A stretch of 64,000 bases of DNA from Pseudomonas monteilii NBRC 103158 = DSM 14164 (GCF_000730605.1 NZ_BBIS01000009.1:248001-312000), one strand, 5' to 3'. Counted from the stretch's first letter, positions 36,673-44,912 are shown. Numbers and translations are program-made. Notes: generated by a model not told the origin, from the letters alone.

Positions 36673-36771
36673 ATGCTTCCTGAAGACCTGTATGTCATGT
36701 TTCTGTTTGTCGCCATCGTGCTGGCCCTCGATGTAGCGGCCATCGTGCTGTACCGGGGAGCCAAACCCTGA
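36673..36771 (+). CDS. Small membrane protein, 32 residues (copy 2 of a pair)
   Basis: A 32-codon gene (MLPEDLYVMFLFVAIVLALD... ending RGAKP) with one transmembrane helix and a basic C-terminus, implying an N-out/C-in or surface-helix arrangement. It matches the 35633 gene in length, residue pattern, G-rich leader eight bases before the ATG, and a CCCCC/GGGGG hairpin at the stop. The paired conservation supports real translation. Function unknown. Confidence 0.55.
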   Translation: MLPEDLYVMFLFVAIVLALDVAAIVLYRGAKP

Positions 36772-36871
36772 CCCCCATTTGGGGGGGCTGGCACCCTGAA
36801 CCGGGTATGTAGTCGCGGTCAGGAATGGATTAGCCAGGCAAACCAAGGCGATTTCCAGACCGTGAAGTCAG

Positions 36872-37090
36872 TCAACAAGCGCCTTCCATGTCGTCGATTC
36901 TTGCGGCGACAGAGCGTAACTCGTCCGCAACCACATCGATGGACTTGATGTGCGCGGCAACATCCACCTCGCTTTGCGAGCTACCGCGCGCCGCCATGAA
37001 CCTGGCATGACCACTCATGGCCTGACTGAGCTGGTCCAGGTGATCGGCTGTTCTGACCAGGTCTGACTTGATGCTATGAAGCGTTTCCAT
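36872..37090 (-). CDS. Small helical protein of unknown function
   Basis: A 72-residue acidic protein (METLHSIKSDLVRTADHLDQ...) that looks almost wholly helical with heptad-like hydrophobic spacing, so a coiled-coil dimer is likely. The start is the ATG at 37090. There is no signal peptide. It is not recognised; a distant similarity to small methyl-accepting or PHA-granule-type helical proteins cannot be excluded. Confidence 0.6.
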   Translation of the reverse strand: METLHSIKSDLVRTADHLDQLSQAMSGHARFMAARGSSQSEVDVAAHIKSIDVVADELRSVAARIDDMEGAC

Positions 37091-37247
37091 GATGTTAAAG
37101 GCCTTCCTTGTCAGTTGCTTCAACGGGCCTGTGAGCATCGCCGCAGGGCAGGGTGAAACGCAACCGATTTGTAGAAGGCGCTTTCTCGCCCAAACCCGGA
37201 AGAGCCTACGCGATCATTGCTGGGGCGCCGGCGAGTGCCCAGGTTTT

Positions 37248-37448
37248 TCAGCGGTCTGTTTCCACCTGAAGTACCGAACCTTTATCGTCCGTTACCAACA
37301 ATCCGATGGACTGGTTACCGTCTGATTGTTGCTCGGCAAGTGGCACGTCTGAGTGGCGAAAAATGCTACGGTTCTGTTCACCGGTTTTAAGGGTGGTGAG
37401 TTTGCCATTCTGATAGAAAAGAAGTGTTTTGTTGGCGTTATTTTGCAT
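37248..37448 (-). pseudogene. RHS-type N-terminal fragment, 66 codons
   Basis: The reading frame MQNNANKTLLFYQNGKLTTL... continues to LAEQQSDG and ends LLVTDDKGSVLQVETDR. It strongly recalls the start of RHS repeat-associated core proteins of pseudomonads, where an LLATDDKGSVLQV block leads into the core (Y-PYG). Here a stop follows at once, and no core or toxin sequence lies downstream. AAGGAA precedes the ATG at 37448, so a short protein could still be made. Assignment is from memory of the family pattern. Confidence 0.5.
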
Positions 37449-37647
37449 TGTGGAATTCCTTGCCGACTGGTGGGTTAACACCTTTACTGTCGCAGCCTCC
37501 ACCTGCTCACGCTACTGGCAGAATTATCAGGTGCCACAGCGCCCATGGCCGTGTCAATTGCGCGAAAACTGCAGCCAGACCTTGGTTGATTAGTAACTCG
37601 GCGCAAGCCCCGTTAGAATGCAGCGTATCCCTAATGGCCAATTGCAA

Positions 37648-37977
37648 ATGCCTACCTTTCGTATCTTTATCACCTCTGCGTTAGTTGCCAGCCTTGCCGG
37701 CTGCGCAACCCCTGGCAAACCCACGGCCAGTAAACTGACCAAAAAATCGCCGCAGCAGTACGCCGCATGTGTCCTGCCTAAGTGGCAGGCACTGGCGCCG
37801 CAGGCTACGCAGAAGTCGATAGCCCACGGTTATCGGCTGACGGCGCCCAGTGCCGTAGCGAGCGACGATGTGCTGGACGTGGTCGATTCTCGCGATGGCA
37901 GCCGCGCTACGTTCTACAAGGGCAGCTTCCTGTCGGGCGACAAATTGCGCCAGGCTGCCAGAGAGTGCCTGGACTGA
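37648..37977 (+). CDS. Putative lipoprotein
   Basis: A 109-residue protein with a lipoprotein signal (MPTFRIFITSALVASLAGC, lipobox LAGC with Cys19). The mature domain has two further cysteines (in YAACVLPKW and ARECLD near the end) that could form a disulfide. The motif DVLDVVDSRDGSRATFYKGSF appears in small pseudomonad lipoproteins of unknown role. The start at 37648 is chosen by the signal peptide; an ATG 10 codons upstream is in frame. No neighbours suggest a function. Confidence 0.72.
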   Translation: MPTFRIFITSALVASLAGCATPGKPTASKLTKKSPQQYAACVLPKWQALAPQATQKSIAHGYRLTAPSAVASDDVLDVVDSRDGSRATFYKGSFLSGDKLRQAARECLD

Positions 37978-38081
37978 GTCAGTAGCCCGAGCCGCTCGAA
38001 CCGCCCATGCTGGGCAGGCGGGCCTTGTGCTCGCGAAGCAGGGTCACTGCCACGGAGATCGCTTAGGGCTTGGCATATTGA

Positions 38082-38288
38082 TCAACCCACGTCCCCGCGC
38101 TTGTTCATCTGCTCGCACTGAACCTGCGCATCCGTCCTGCTCGGGTAGCTCGGTTTGAGCCGCTCCTTCACCTGGTTATCGTAAATGTCGAACCCTCCAC
38201 AAACGGTAGCGGCGTAATAGCGGCTGCCCATGCGGAACGACTCCTTTTCGATCGGCACAGCGGGAACGATAACGAATCTTGGTTGCAT
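38082..38288 (-). CDS. Small conserved-looking protein, function unknown
   Basis: A 68-residue soluble protein (MQPRFVIVPAVPIEKESFRM...) with two cysteines (ATVCGGF and VQCEQM) and an acidic-basic C-terminus. The ATG at 38288 has GGGGAGG eight bases upstream, a strong sign of translation. It is divergent from the quinone oxidoreductase promoter region. I do not recognise it. Confidence 0.65.
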   Translation of the reverse strand: MQPRFVIVPAVPIEKESFRMGSRYYAATVCGGFDIYDNQVKERLKPSYPSRTDAQVQCEQMNKRGDVG

Positions 38289-38397
38289 GTTTCGTGCCTC
38301 CCCAGGCAGAGACTTAAGTATTAGTCTCGCCATGGATAAGCATCAAGCAGGCTCATCAATAAAACAGCGTTCATGCAGGGCAGGGTGCCGATCGCGC

Positions 38398-38461
38398 TGT
38401 CATCAAATGAAAACCCGCTGTCGTCCGATGCGAAGCATCCCGAAAGCCAAGGGCATACAGT
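38398..38461 (+). promoter_or_regulatory. AraC-type operator and promoter of the qor-tauD-BKACE block
   Basis: Two direct 18-bp half-sites, TGTCATCAAATGAAAACC (38398-38415) and TGTCGTCCGATGCGAAGC (38419-38436), are spaced 21 bp start to start. They are followed 19 bases later by TACAGT (38456-38461) as a -10 element. The second half-site overlaps the -35 region, the usual position for AraC/XylS activators. The same arrangement occurs at 44950-45013. Confidence 0.75.
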
Positions 38462-38515
38462 CCAGTCATCCAGAACTGACGCCAGGCGTCCAGATCGATG
38501 AGTGGAGAGACAAGC

Positions 38516-39496
38516 ATGTCCAAAGTCGTACGTTTCCATCAGACCGGTGGCCCCGAAGTGCTGCGCTACGAGGATGCCGAGGTGGGCGAGCCCGGCCCAG
38601 GCCAGGTGCGTTTGCGCCAGGTGGCGGTGGGCCTGAACTACGCCGACACCTACTTCCGCAATGGCACCTACCCGATTCCGTTGCCCAATGGCATCGGCGT
38701 GGAAGCTGCCGGGGTGGTAGAGGCCGTGGGCGAGGGCGTGACGCAGGTGAGGGTCGGTGACCGTGTCACCTATACCGGCTTCCTCAATACCCTGGGTGCT
38801 TATTGTACCGAGCGACTCATACCCGCCGCGGCACTGATAAAACTGCCGGAAACCATTGCCTTCGAGACCGCTGCCGCCATGACCATGCGCGGCCTGACCT
38901 CGGCCTACTTGCTACGCCGGCTCTATGACTTCAAGCCCGGTGACAGCGTGCTGCTGCATGCCGCTGCTGGCGGGGTGGGCCTGATTGTCGCGCAGTGGGC
39001 GAGGTTGTTGGGGCTGAACGTGATCGGCACCGTATCCACCGAGGCCAAGGCTGAAGTGGCCCGCGCCCATGGCTGTAACCACATCATCAACTACAGCGTC
39101 GAGGACGTGGCCAGCCGCGTGCGTGAGCTGACCGACGGGGTAGGGGTGAACGTGGTGTTTGACAGCGTTGGCAAGAACACCTTCATGGGCTCGCTCGATG
39201 CGCTCAAACGCCGTGGCCTGATGGTATGCGTTGGCACGGCTTCGGGCACCATCCCGCCATTCGACCCGCAATTGCTGGCGATCAAGGGTTCGCTGCAGCT
39301 CACCCGCCCGGCACTGGCCGACTTCATTGCCGACCCGGCAGAAAAGGCCGACCTGGCCGGTGAACTGTTCGACCACGTCAGCAGCGGGCGCATCCGGATC
39401 GAAATCAACCAGCACTACGCTTTGCAGGATGCCGCTCAGGCCCACCGTGACCTGGAAGCTCGCAAAACCACCGGCTCGTCGATCTTCGTCATCTGA
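38516..39496 (+). CDS. Zinc-independent quinone oxidoreductase (NADPH:quinone reductase, MDR superfamily)
   Basis: Medium-chain dehydrogenase/reductase of the QOR branch, transferring hydride from NADPH to quinones or enoyl-type substrates. It has 326 residues, with the QOR N-terminus VVRFHQTGGPEVLRYEDAEVGEPGPGQV and cofactor loop LLHAAAGGVGLIVAQWARLLG (about 144-164). It lacks the zinc-binding cysteine cluster. First gene of an apparent operon with the TauD-like and BKACE genes (gaps 13 and 54 bases). Its promoter carries the direct repeats shared with the 45037 gene. In this setting it may reduce an unsaturated intermediate rather than a quinone. Confidence 0.9.
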   Translation: MSKVVRFHQTGGPEVLRYEDAEVGEPGPGQVRLRQVAVGLNYADTYFRNGTYPIPLPNGIGVEAAGVVEAVGEGVTQVRVGDRVTYTGFLNTLGAYCTERLIPAAALIKLPETIAFETAAAMTMRGLTSAYLLRRLYDFKPGDSVLLHAAAGGVGLIVAQWARLLGLNVIGTVSTEAKAEVARAHGCNHIINYSVEDVASRVRELTDGVGVNVVFDSVGKNTFMGSLDALKRRGLMVCVGTASGTIPPFDPQLLAIKGSLQLTRPALADFIADPAEKADLAGELFDHVSSGRIRIEINQHYALQDAAQAHRDLEARKTTGSSIFVI

Positions 39497-39509
39497 AGAG
39501 GGCAACAGC

Positions 39510-40358
39510 ATGCACATCGAACAACTGACCTGCGCGATCGGTGCTGAGGTAAGTGGCGTCAACCTGGCCGACGCGATTCACGATGATGACCTGTTCGCCC
39601 AACTGCGCCAGCAGCTGCTTCAACACCGTGTGCTGTTCATGCGCGACCAGCACTTCAGCCGTGCCGAGCATGTGGCCTTCGCCCGTCGCTTCGGCGAATT
39701 GGAAGATCACCCGGTGGCCGGTAGCGATCCTGAGCACCCAGGGCTGGTGCAGATCTACAAGCGCCCGGACCAGCCCAACGACCGTTATGAAAATGCCTGG
39801 CACACCGACGCCACCTGGCGCGAGGCGCCCCCCATGGGCTGCGTACTGCGCTGCGTCGAGTGCCCCCCGGTGGGCGGCGATACGATGTGGGCGAACATGG
39901 TGCTGGCTTATGAAAACCTGCCCAGCGACGTAAAAGCCAAGATCGAAGGCCTGCGCGCCCGCCACAGCATCGAGGCCAGTTTCGGCGCCGCCATGCCGCT
40001 GGACAAACGCCTGGCGCTGAAGGCGCAGTTCCCCGATGCCGAGCACCCGGTGGTGCGCACCCACCCGGAAACGGGCGAGCAGGTGTTGTTCGTCAACGCC
40101 TTCACCACCCATTTCAGCAACTACCACACCCCGCAGCGGGTGCGTTTCGGCCAGGACGCCAACCCAGGTGCCAGCGACCTGCTGCGTTACCTGATCAGCC
40201 AGGCGTACCTGCCCGAGTACCAGGTGCGCTGGCGCTGGAAGCCTAACAGCGTGGCGATCTGGGACAACCGCAGCACTCAGCATTACGCCGTCATGGACTA
40301 CCCGCCGTGCCACCGCAAGATGGAGCGCGCCGGGATCAAGGGCAGCCGCACGTTCTAA
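39510..40358 (+). CDS. TauD/TfdA-family 2-oxoglutarate-dependent dioxygenase
   Basis: Non-haem Fe(II)/2-oxoglutarate oxygenase. The iron ligands are visible as H98 and D100 in WHTDATW and H258 in STQHYA; R254 or a later arginine would hold 2-oxoglutarate. Length of 282 residues and the start IEQLTCAIGAEVSGVNLADAI match TfdA, TauD and related enzymes that hydroxylate next to sulfonate, ether or carboxylate groups. The ATG at 39510 follows GAAGAGGG. Located between the reductase and BKACE genes, it may hydroxylate the substrate so that a later oxidation gives the beta-keto acid. The actual substrate is unknown. Confidence 0.92.
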   Translation: MHIEQLTCAIGAEVSGVNLADAIHDDDLFAQLRQQLLQHRVLFMRDQHFSRAEHVAFARRFGELEDHPVAGSDPEHPGLVQIYKRPDQPNDRYENAWHTDATWREAPPMGCVLRCVECPPVGGDTMWANMVLAYENLPSDVKAKIEGLRARHSIEASFGAAMPLDKRLALKAQFPDAEHPVVRTHPETGEQVLFVNAFTTHFSNYHTPQRVRFGQDANPGASDLLRYLISQAYLPEYQVRWRWKPNSVAIWDNRSTQHYAVMDYPPCHRKMERAGIKGSRTF

Positions 40359-40412
40359 GCCTGTCGCCGTCACTGGCGGCAACCGCACAATAACAATAGC
40401 GAGGACTACAGC

Positions 40413-41465
40413 ATGCAATTCTTCGACGATTCGTTGCACCCGGAAAACATGGAAAAGGTGGTGATCACCGTGGCCCCCTATGGCCCGGAGTGGATGCCCG
40501 AAGACTTCCCTGAAGACATTCCACTGACCATGGACGAGCAGGTGCAGAAGGCCGTCGACTGTTACGAGGCAGGCGCCACCGTGCTGCACTTGCATGTGCG
40601 TGAACTGGACGGCAAAGGCTCCAAGCGCTTGTCCAAGTTCAACGAGCTGATCGCCGGTGTGCGTGAGGCGGTTCCGGACATGATCATCCAGGTGGGGGGG
40701 TCTATTTCCTTCGCGCCGGAGGGCGAAGGCGAGGCGGCCAAGTGGCTGTCGGACGATACCCGACACATGCTCGCCGAACTGACGCCGCGCCCCGACCAGG
40801 TCACCGTGGCGATCAACACCACGCAGATGAACATCATGGAGCTGTTGTACCCCGAGTACCTCGAAGGCACCTCGCTGGCCAGCCCCGCAATCCATGCAGC
40901 TTACAGCGAGATGACCGTGCCGGCTGGCCCGGCCTGGGTCCGCGAACACCTGCGCCGCCTGCAGGCCAGCAATATCCAGCCGCATTTCCAGCTGACTGGC
41001 ATGCATGCCCTGGAAACCCTTGAGCGCATTGTGCGCCGGGGTGACTACATGGGCCCGCTGAACCTGACCTGGATCGGCATTGGCGGCGGTTTCGACGGCC
41101 CCAACCCGTTCAACTTCTTCAATTTCATCCACCGCGCACCGGACGGCTGCACGTTGACCGCCGAGTCGTTGCTGAAGAACGTGCTGCCGTTCAACACCAT
41201 GGCCTTGGCCATGGGCCTGCACCCGCGCTGTGGCAACGAAGACACCATCATCGACCAGCACGGCAAACGCTTCACCTCGGTGCAGCAGGTCCGGCAGACC
41301 GTGCGCGTGGCGCATGAACTGGGTCGCGAGATTGCCACTGGCAAAGAGGCCCGCGCCATTTACCGCATCGGCCAGCAGTACGACAGCATCGAGCAGACCC
41401 TGAAGGCCAACGGCATGGCGCCAAACCGCCTGTCGGGTGTGAAGGGGGTGCCGCAGCGTACCTGA
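40413..41465 (+). CDS. BKACE (3-keto-5-aminohexanoate cleavage-type) enzyme
   Basis: Zinc-dependent enzyme of the beta-keto acid cleavage family (DUF849): a beta-keto acid plus acetyl-CoA gives acetoacetate plus a new acyl-CoA. Zinc ligands H59 and H61 are in LHLHVRE; GGGFDGPNPFN and GLHPRCGNEDT correspond to later active-site blocks. At 350 residues it is longer than Kce (about 275), with extra N-terminal sequence. The family's specificity varies widely (amino, hydrophobic and dehydrocarnitine acids are known). Here it is the best clue that this block degrades a compound through a beta-keto acid. Confidence 0.9.
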   Translation: MQFFDDSLHPENMEKVVITVAPYGPEWMPEDFPEDIPLTMDEQVQKAVDCYEAGATVLHLHVRELDGKGSKRLSKFNELIAGVREAVPDMIIQVGGSISFAPEGEGEAAKWLSDDTRHMLAELTPRPDQVTVAINTTQMNIMELLYPEYLEGTSLASPAIHAAYSEMTVPAGPAWVREHLRRLQASNIQPHFQLTGMHALETLERIVRRGDYMGPLNLTWIGIGGGFDGPNPFNFFNFIHRAPDGCTLTAESLLKNVLPFNTMALAMGLHPRCGNEDTIIDQHGKRFTSVQQVRQTVRVAHELGREIATGKEARAIYRIGQQYDSIEQTLKANGMAPNRLSGVKGVPQRT

Positions 41466-41482
41466 AAGGCAGGCCCGACCCT

Positions 41483-41502
41483 TTCGCGGGCTTGCCCGCG
41501 AA
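41483..41502. repeat. REP palindrome inside the AraC-controlled block
   Basis: Perfect 9-base arms TTCGCGGGC / GCCCGCGAA with a TT loop lie in the 120-base gap between the BKACE and MFS genes. It could attenuate or stabilise the long transcript. Confidence 0.7.
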
Positions 41503-41585
41503 GCGGCCCGCAAGAGCAACATCAGTTCTGGCTGTTACCCATAACAACAAAAACAACACCCAAGCCCTACACCCAAGGAGGCAAC

Positions 41586-42866
41586 ATGGCCACCTACCTC
41601 GCCAGCGCCGAAGACTCCGGTAGCGAATCCGCCCACAGCGTGCCCCGGCGTTATGCCTGGGTGGTCTTTGCCCTGACCTTTGGTCTGTTGATCTCCGACT
41701 ACATGTCGCGCCAGGTACTCAACGCGGTGTTCCCGCTGCTCAAGGGCGAATGGGCGCTCAGTGACAGCCAATTGGGCCTGCTCAGCGGGATCGTCGCGCT
41801 GATGGTCGGCTTGCTGACGTTCCCGCTGTCACTGTTGGCCGACCGTTTCGGCCGGGTACGCAGCCTGGTGTTGATGGCGGTACTGTGGAGCCTGGCGACG
41901 CTCGGCTGCGCCTTGGCAGAAAATTACCCGCAAATGTTCATTGCGCGTTTTCTGGTCGGGGTCGGAGAGGCCGCTTACGGCAGTGTCGGCATTGCCGTGG
42001 TGGTCGCCGTGTTCCCCCGCGACATGCGCTCGACCCTGGCCGGGGCGTTCATGGCCGGTGGCATGTTCGGCTCGGTGCTGGGCATGGCCCTGGGCGGCGT
42101 GTTGGCTCAGCACCTGGGGTGGCGCTGGGCATTCGCCGGTATGGCACTGTTCGGCCTGATGCTGGCGATGCTGTACCCCATGATCGTCAAGGAGGCACGC
42201 ATTGCGCCCAAGTGCGCGCAGCAGGCGCTGGGCAAGGTCAGCCGCCCGCTGCGCAGCTTGTACAGCAGCCGCTCGGTCATCGCCGCCTATATCGGCAGCG
42301 GCCTGCAGCTGTTTGTTGGCGGCACCTTGATTGTGTGGATGCCTAGCTACCTGAACCGCTATTACGCCATGGGCACTGACCGCGCCGGTGCGGTCGCCGC
42401 TGTCATCGTGTTGTGCAGCGGCGTCGGCATGATCGTCTGCGCCATGCTCTGCGACCGCCTGGGCCGGCAGCGCCCGGACCGCAAGATCAGCCTGGCCATC
42501 GGTTACTGCCTGGGCAGCTGCGTGCTGCTGAGCATGGCCTTCGCGTTGCCCGCTGGCACCGCACAACTGGTGCTGATCTGCCTGGGCATGATGATTGCCG
42601 CCGGCACCAACGGCCCGTCCAGTGCCATGGTTGCCAACCTTACCCACGCCTCGGTACATGGCACCGCTTTCGCCACCCTGACCCTGGCCAACAACCTGCT
42701 GGGCCTGGCGACCGGGCCGCTGATTACTGGCCGGGTATCCGACCTGATCGGCCTGCAGGCCGCATTACAGCTGGTACCGCTGACAAGCATCGCGGCGGCG
42801 GCTGTGTTCTTTTTCGCTAAACGTCATTACCACCGCGACATGGACTGTCTGCGCTCCAGGAGTTGA
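41586..42866 (+). CDS. MFS permease (aromatic/hexuronate acid:H+ symporter-like)
   Basis: Inner-membrane permease of 426 residues with 12 predicted helices. The N-terminal part carries the MFS signature LADRFGRVRSLVLMAVLWSLATLGCALAENYPQMFIARFLVGVGEA, with the corresponding CDRLGRQRPDRK in the second half. The pattern fits the anion:cation symporter-type sub-family that takes up organic acids. The ATG has AAGGAGG seven bases upstream. It is followed 4 bases later by the FrnE-like gene. As the only permease in the block, it probably imports the substrate acid. Confidence 0.88.
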   Translation: MATYLASAEDSGSESAHSVPRRYAWVVFALTFGLLISDYMSRQVLNAVFPLLKGEWALSDSQLGLLSGIVALMVGLLTFPLSLLADRFGRVRSLVLMAVLWSLATLGCALAENYPQMFIARFLVGVGEAAYGSVGIAVVVAVFPRDMRSTLAGAFMAGGMFGSVLGMALGGVLAQHLGWRWAFAGMALFGLMLAMLYPMIVKEARIAPKCAQQALGKVSRPLRSLYSSRSVIAAYIGSGLQLFVGGTLIVWMPSYLNRYYAMGTDRAGAVAAVIVLCSGVGMIVCAMLCDRLGRQRPDRKISLAIGYCLGSCVLLSMAFALPAGTAQLVLICLGMMIAAGTNGPSSAMVANLTHASVHGTAFATLTLANNLLGLATGPLITGRVSDLIGLQAALQLVPLTSIAAAAVFFFAKRHYHRDMDCLRSRS

Positions 42867-42870
42867 AACC

Positions 42871-43524
42871 GTGAAACAGCTGTTGTCCGTCGAGGTGTTC
42901 TTCGATTTTGTCTGCCCTTGGTGCCTGATTGGGCAGCGGCACCTGCAGGCGGCCCTTTTGTGGTTGCAACGTGAGCAACCTCAGGTAGAGGTGCAGGTGC
43001 ACTGGCAGGGCGTGCAGTTGTTGCCTGGGCTGCCTGCCAACGGGGTGTCGTTCAGTACGTTTTACCTGCAACGCCTGGGCAGTGAACAAGCCGTACGCGA
43101 GCGCCAGGCCCAGGTGCGCGCCGCTGCCAGCGTGGTGGGCGAGGATATCGATTTCTCGCGCATACGCCGCATGCCCAATACCGGCAATGCTCACCGGTTG
43201 ATGCAACGGGCCGGCAGCCTGCTCGGTGCACCGCAACAGGAGGCGTTGCTGGCGCAGTTGTTCATTGCCTATTTCCATCAGGGCCGTGACCTGGGAGACA
43301 GCGGCACCTTGCTCGGTATTGCCCAGAGCTGCGGGCTGCAGGCCGCACAAGTGGTCGACTGCCTGCGTGACGACGGTAGCCCGTTTCTCGATGGGGCAGG
43401 GCGCGCAGGCAGTGCCGTGCCGCGCTACCGCTTCAATCAGGGGCCGTTGATTGCAGGCGTGCGGCCGGCCGAGGCGCTGTTTGCGGCCATGAACGACGCC
43501 TTGCAGGAGGTGGTGCAGGCATGA
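42871..43524 (+). CDS. FrnE-like DsbA-family protein (HCCA isomerase/kappa-GST fold)
   Basis: Thioredoxin-fold protein with DsbA-type helical insertion. It has 217 residues with a CPWC motif in FFDFVCPWCLIGQRHL (C16-C19) like FrnE and polyketide oxidoreductases. Other blocks are VQLLPGLPANGVSF, RIRRMPNTGNAHRLMQRA and HQGRDLGDSGTLLGIA. It lacks a signal peptide, so it is cytosolic and more like 2-hydroxychromene-2-carboxylate isomerase relatives in use. The start is a GTG at 42871, nine bases after CAGGAG. Its stop overlaps the ferredoxin start (ATGA), so the two are co-translated. Confidence 0.87.
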   Translation: MKQLLSVEVFFDFVCPWCLIGQRHLQAALLWLQREQPQVEVQVHWQGVQLLPGLPANGVSFSTFYLQRLGSEQAVRERQAQVRAAASVVGEDIDFSRIRRMPNTGNAHRLMQRAGSLLGAPQQEALLAQLFIAYFHQGRDLGDSGTLLGIAQSCGLQAAQVVDCLRDDGSPFLDGAGRAGSAVPRYRFNQGPLIAGVRPAEALFAAMNDALQEVVQA

Positions 43525-43847
43525 AACGACGTATGGCACTGGCCCCCGATCAAGTACCCGAACGCAACGGGCGGGTGCTGTTGGACCTTGAAGGCCACAG
43601 TGTGGCCTTGTTCAACATTGCCGATTCGTTCTATGCCGTCGATGACAGTTGCCCGCACCAGGGGGCATCGCTGTGCGGTGGTCGCCTGGAGGGTCGCGTC
43701 ATCCAGTGCTGTGCCCACGGGTTGCGTTTCGACCTGGCCAGCGGTTATCTGCAGAACTCCACCGCGCTCAAGCTGAACACGTACCCTGTCGAGCACGAGA
43801 AGGGTGAGGTGTTTATCGTCATCGATGAGCCCGCAACGGGCGGTTAA
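43521..43847 (+). CDS. Rieske-type [2Fe-2S] ferredoxin
   Basis: A 108-residue stand-alone Rieske ferredoxin. The cluster ligands are C44, H46 (CPH) and C63, H66 (CCAH), with 16 residues between the two pairs, as the CxH-X(15-17)-CxxH rule requires. Such proteins pass electrons to ring-hydroxylating or other oxygenases, or act in nitrite-reductase-like small subunits. No oxygenase alpha subunit lies in the window, so its partner is unclear; the TauD-like enzyme would not need it. It is the last gene of the first block, with its stop codon sharing the TTAA palindrome with the convergent AraC gene. Confidence 0.9.
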   Translation: MKRRMALAPDQVPERNGRVLLDLEGHSVALFNIADSFYAVDDSCPHQGASLCGGRLEGRVIQCCAHGLRFDLASGYLQNSTALKLNTYPVEHEKGEVFIVIDEPATGG

Positions 43848-44854
43848 TGCAACTGCCCATTGTGCTGTGCGCGCCAGTTTGCCGGCGGCATGCCGTACTG
43901 GGCAATGAACCAGCGGGTGAATGAGCTGGGCATCGAATAACCGAGCATGTCGGCAATGCGCCCCAGCGAATAGCTGGGGTTTTCCAGGTAGCGCATCACC
44001 AGGTCACGGCGCACGCTGTTGATCAGGTCCTTGAAGGTCAGCGCGTTCTCTTCCAGCCGCCGCTGCAGGGTGCGCACGTTCATGCCTTGGGTCTGCGCCA
44101 CTTGCTCGATGGTGGCACGGCCCATGGGTAGCAGCAGGTAGATGGTCTTGCGTAGCTCCAGTTCCAGCGACGGCACGCCGCTGGCCGGCAGCGTGTCCAG
44201 GTAGCGCCGCGCCAGCCGGGCCATGGCCTCGTTGGCCTGCGGGCTGGCGCTGTCGAGGTCGGCGGCGGGGCAGACGATGCCATTGAATTCGCTACCGAAC
44301 ACCAGTGTGCAACCGAAAATGCGCCGGTGAATGGCGGGGTCGGCAGGGGCCGCGTGGGTGAAGTTGGCACTGATCGGGTGCCAATGGGCACCCAGCAGTG
44401 CCGCGCACAGGCGCATCATCACGCCGATGGCCAACTCGGTGGCCTGGCGGCTGCACGGCGCTCGCTCGTTGATCACCTCCTCACGAATAACCACGGTCTT
44501 GCCGGCTTCCTCGATATGGATGGCCAGCGCGTCGTTGAGCAGGTGGCGGTACTGCACGATCACTTGCAGCGCATCGCGCAGGTTGCGTTGGTGGCTGAGC
44601 AGCAGGCTGATTTCGCCGAAGTCCGACAACTGACGCAATTCGGCCATGCGCAAACCGAAACTTTCGCACTTCGTGGCGCTGGCAGAGGCCTCCAGCAAGC
44701 TGATGACGCTGGCCACCGGGATACGCCGGTTGGGGTCGTCGAGCAGCGCGGCGCTCAGGCCAACCTGTGCCAGCAGTGCATGGGGATTGAGGCCCAGGTG
44801 GCGGGACACTTCCAGGTAGTTGGTCAAACTGGCGGCACGGACTAGAGCAGGCAT
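43844..44854 (-). CDS. AraC-family transcriptional regulator (arabinose-binding-like N-domain)
   Basis: A 336-residue activator. The N-terminal 200 residues are of the AraC_E/Arabinose_bd type (ASLTNYLEVSRHLGLNPHALLAQVGLSAALLDDPNRRIPV). The C-terminal AraC DNA-binding domain has two helix-turn-helix units (ATIEQVAQTQGMNVRTLQRRLEENALTFKDLI and YSLGRIADMLGYSMPSSFTRWF). It is divergent from the 45037 hydrolase. Direct repeats in that gap and again before the 38516 gene share a consensus, so this protein most likely activates both blocks in response to the pathway substrate. Its own promoter has one isolated half-site at 44913-44930. Confidence 0.92.
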   Translation of the reverse strand: MPALVRAASLTNYLEVSRHLGLNPHALLAQVGLSAALLDDPNRRIPVASVISLLEASASATKCESFGLRMAELRQLSDFGEISLLLSHQRNLRDALQVIVQYRHLLNDALAIHIEEAGKTVVIREEVINERAPCSRQATELAIGVMMRLCAALLGAHWHPISANFTHAAPADPAIHRRIFGCTLVFGSEFNGIVCPAADLDSASPQANEAMARLARRYLDTLPASGVPSLELELRKTIYLLLPMGRATIEQVAQTQGMNVRTLQRRLEENALTFKDLINSVRRDLVMRYLENPSYSLGRIADMLGYSMPSSFTRWFIAQYGMPPANWRAQHNGQLH

Positions 44855-44912
44855 TTTTTATTGTTGTCCCTGAAGTACGGGGGTTGCAGGTCCACTGGTT
44901 TTATAGCGTGCG

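Noticed and set aside
39489-41522. A 677-codon minus-strand frame opposite tauD and the BKACE gene
   Set aside because: It mirrors two well-supported plus-strand genes in high-GC DNA, has no ribosome binding site or family motif, and contains low-complexity His/Val/Gly-rich translation typical of antisense frames.
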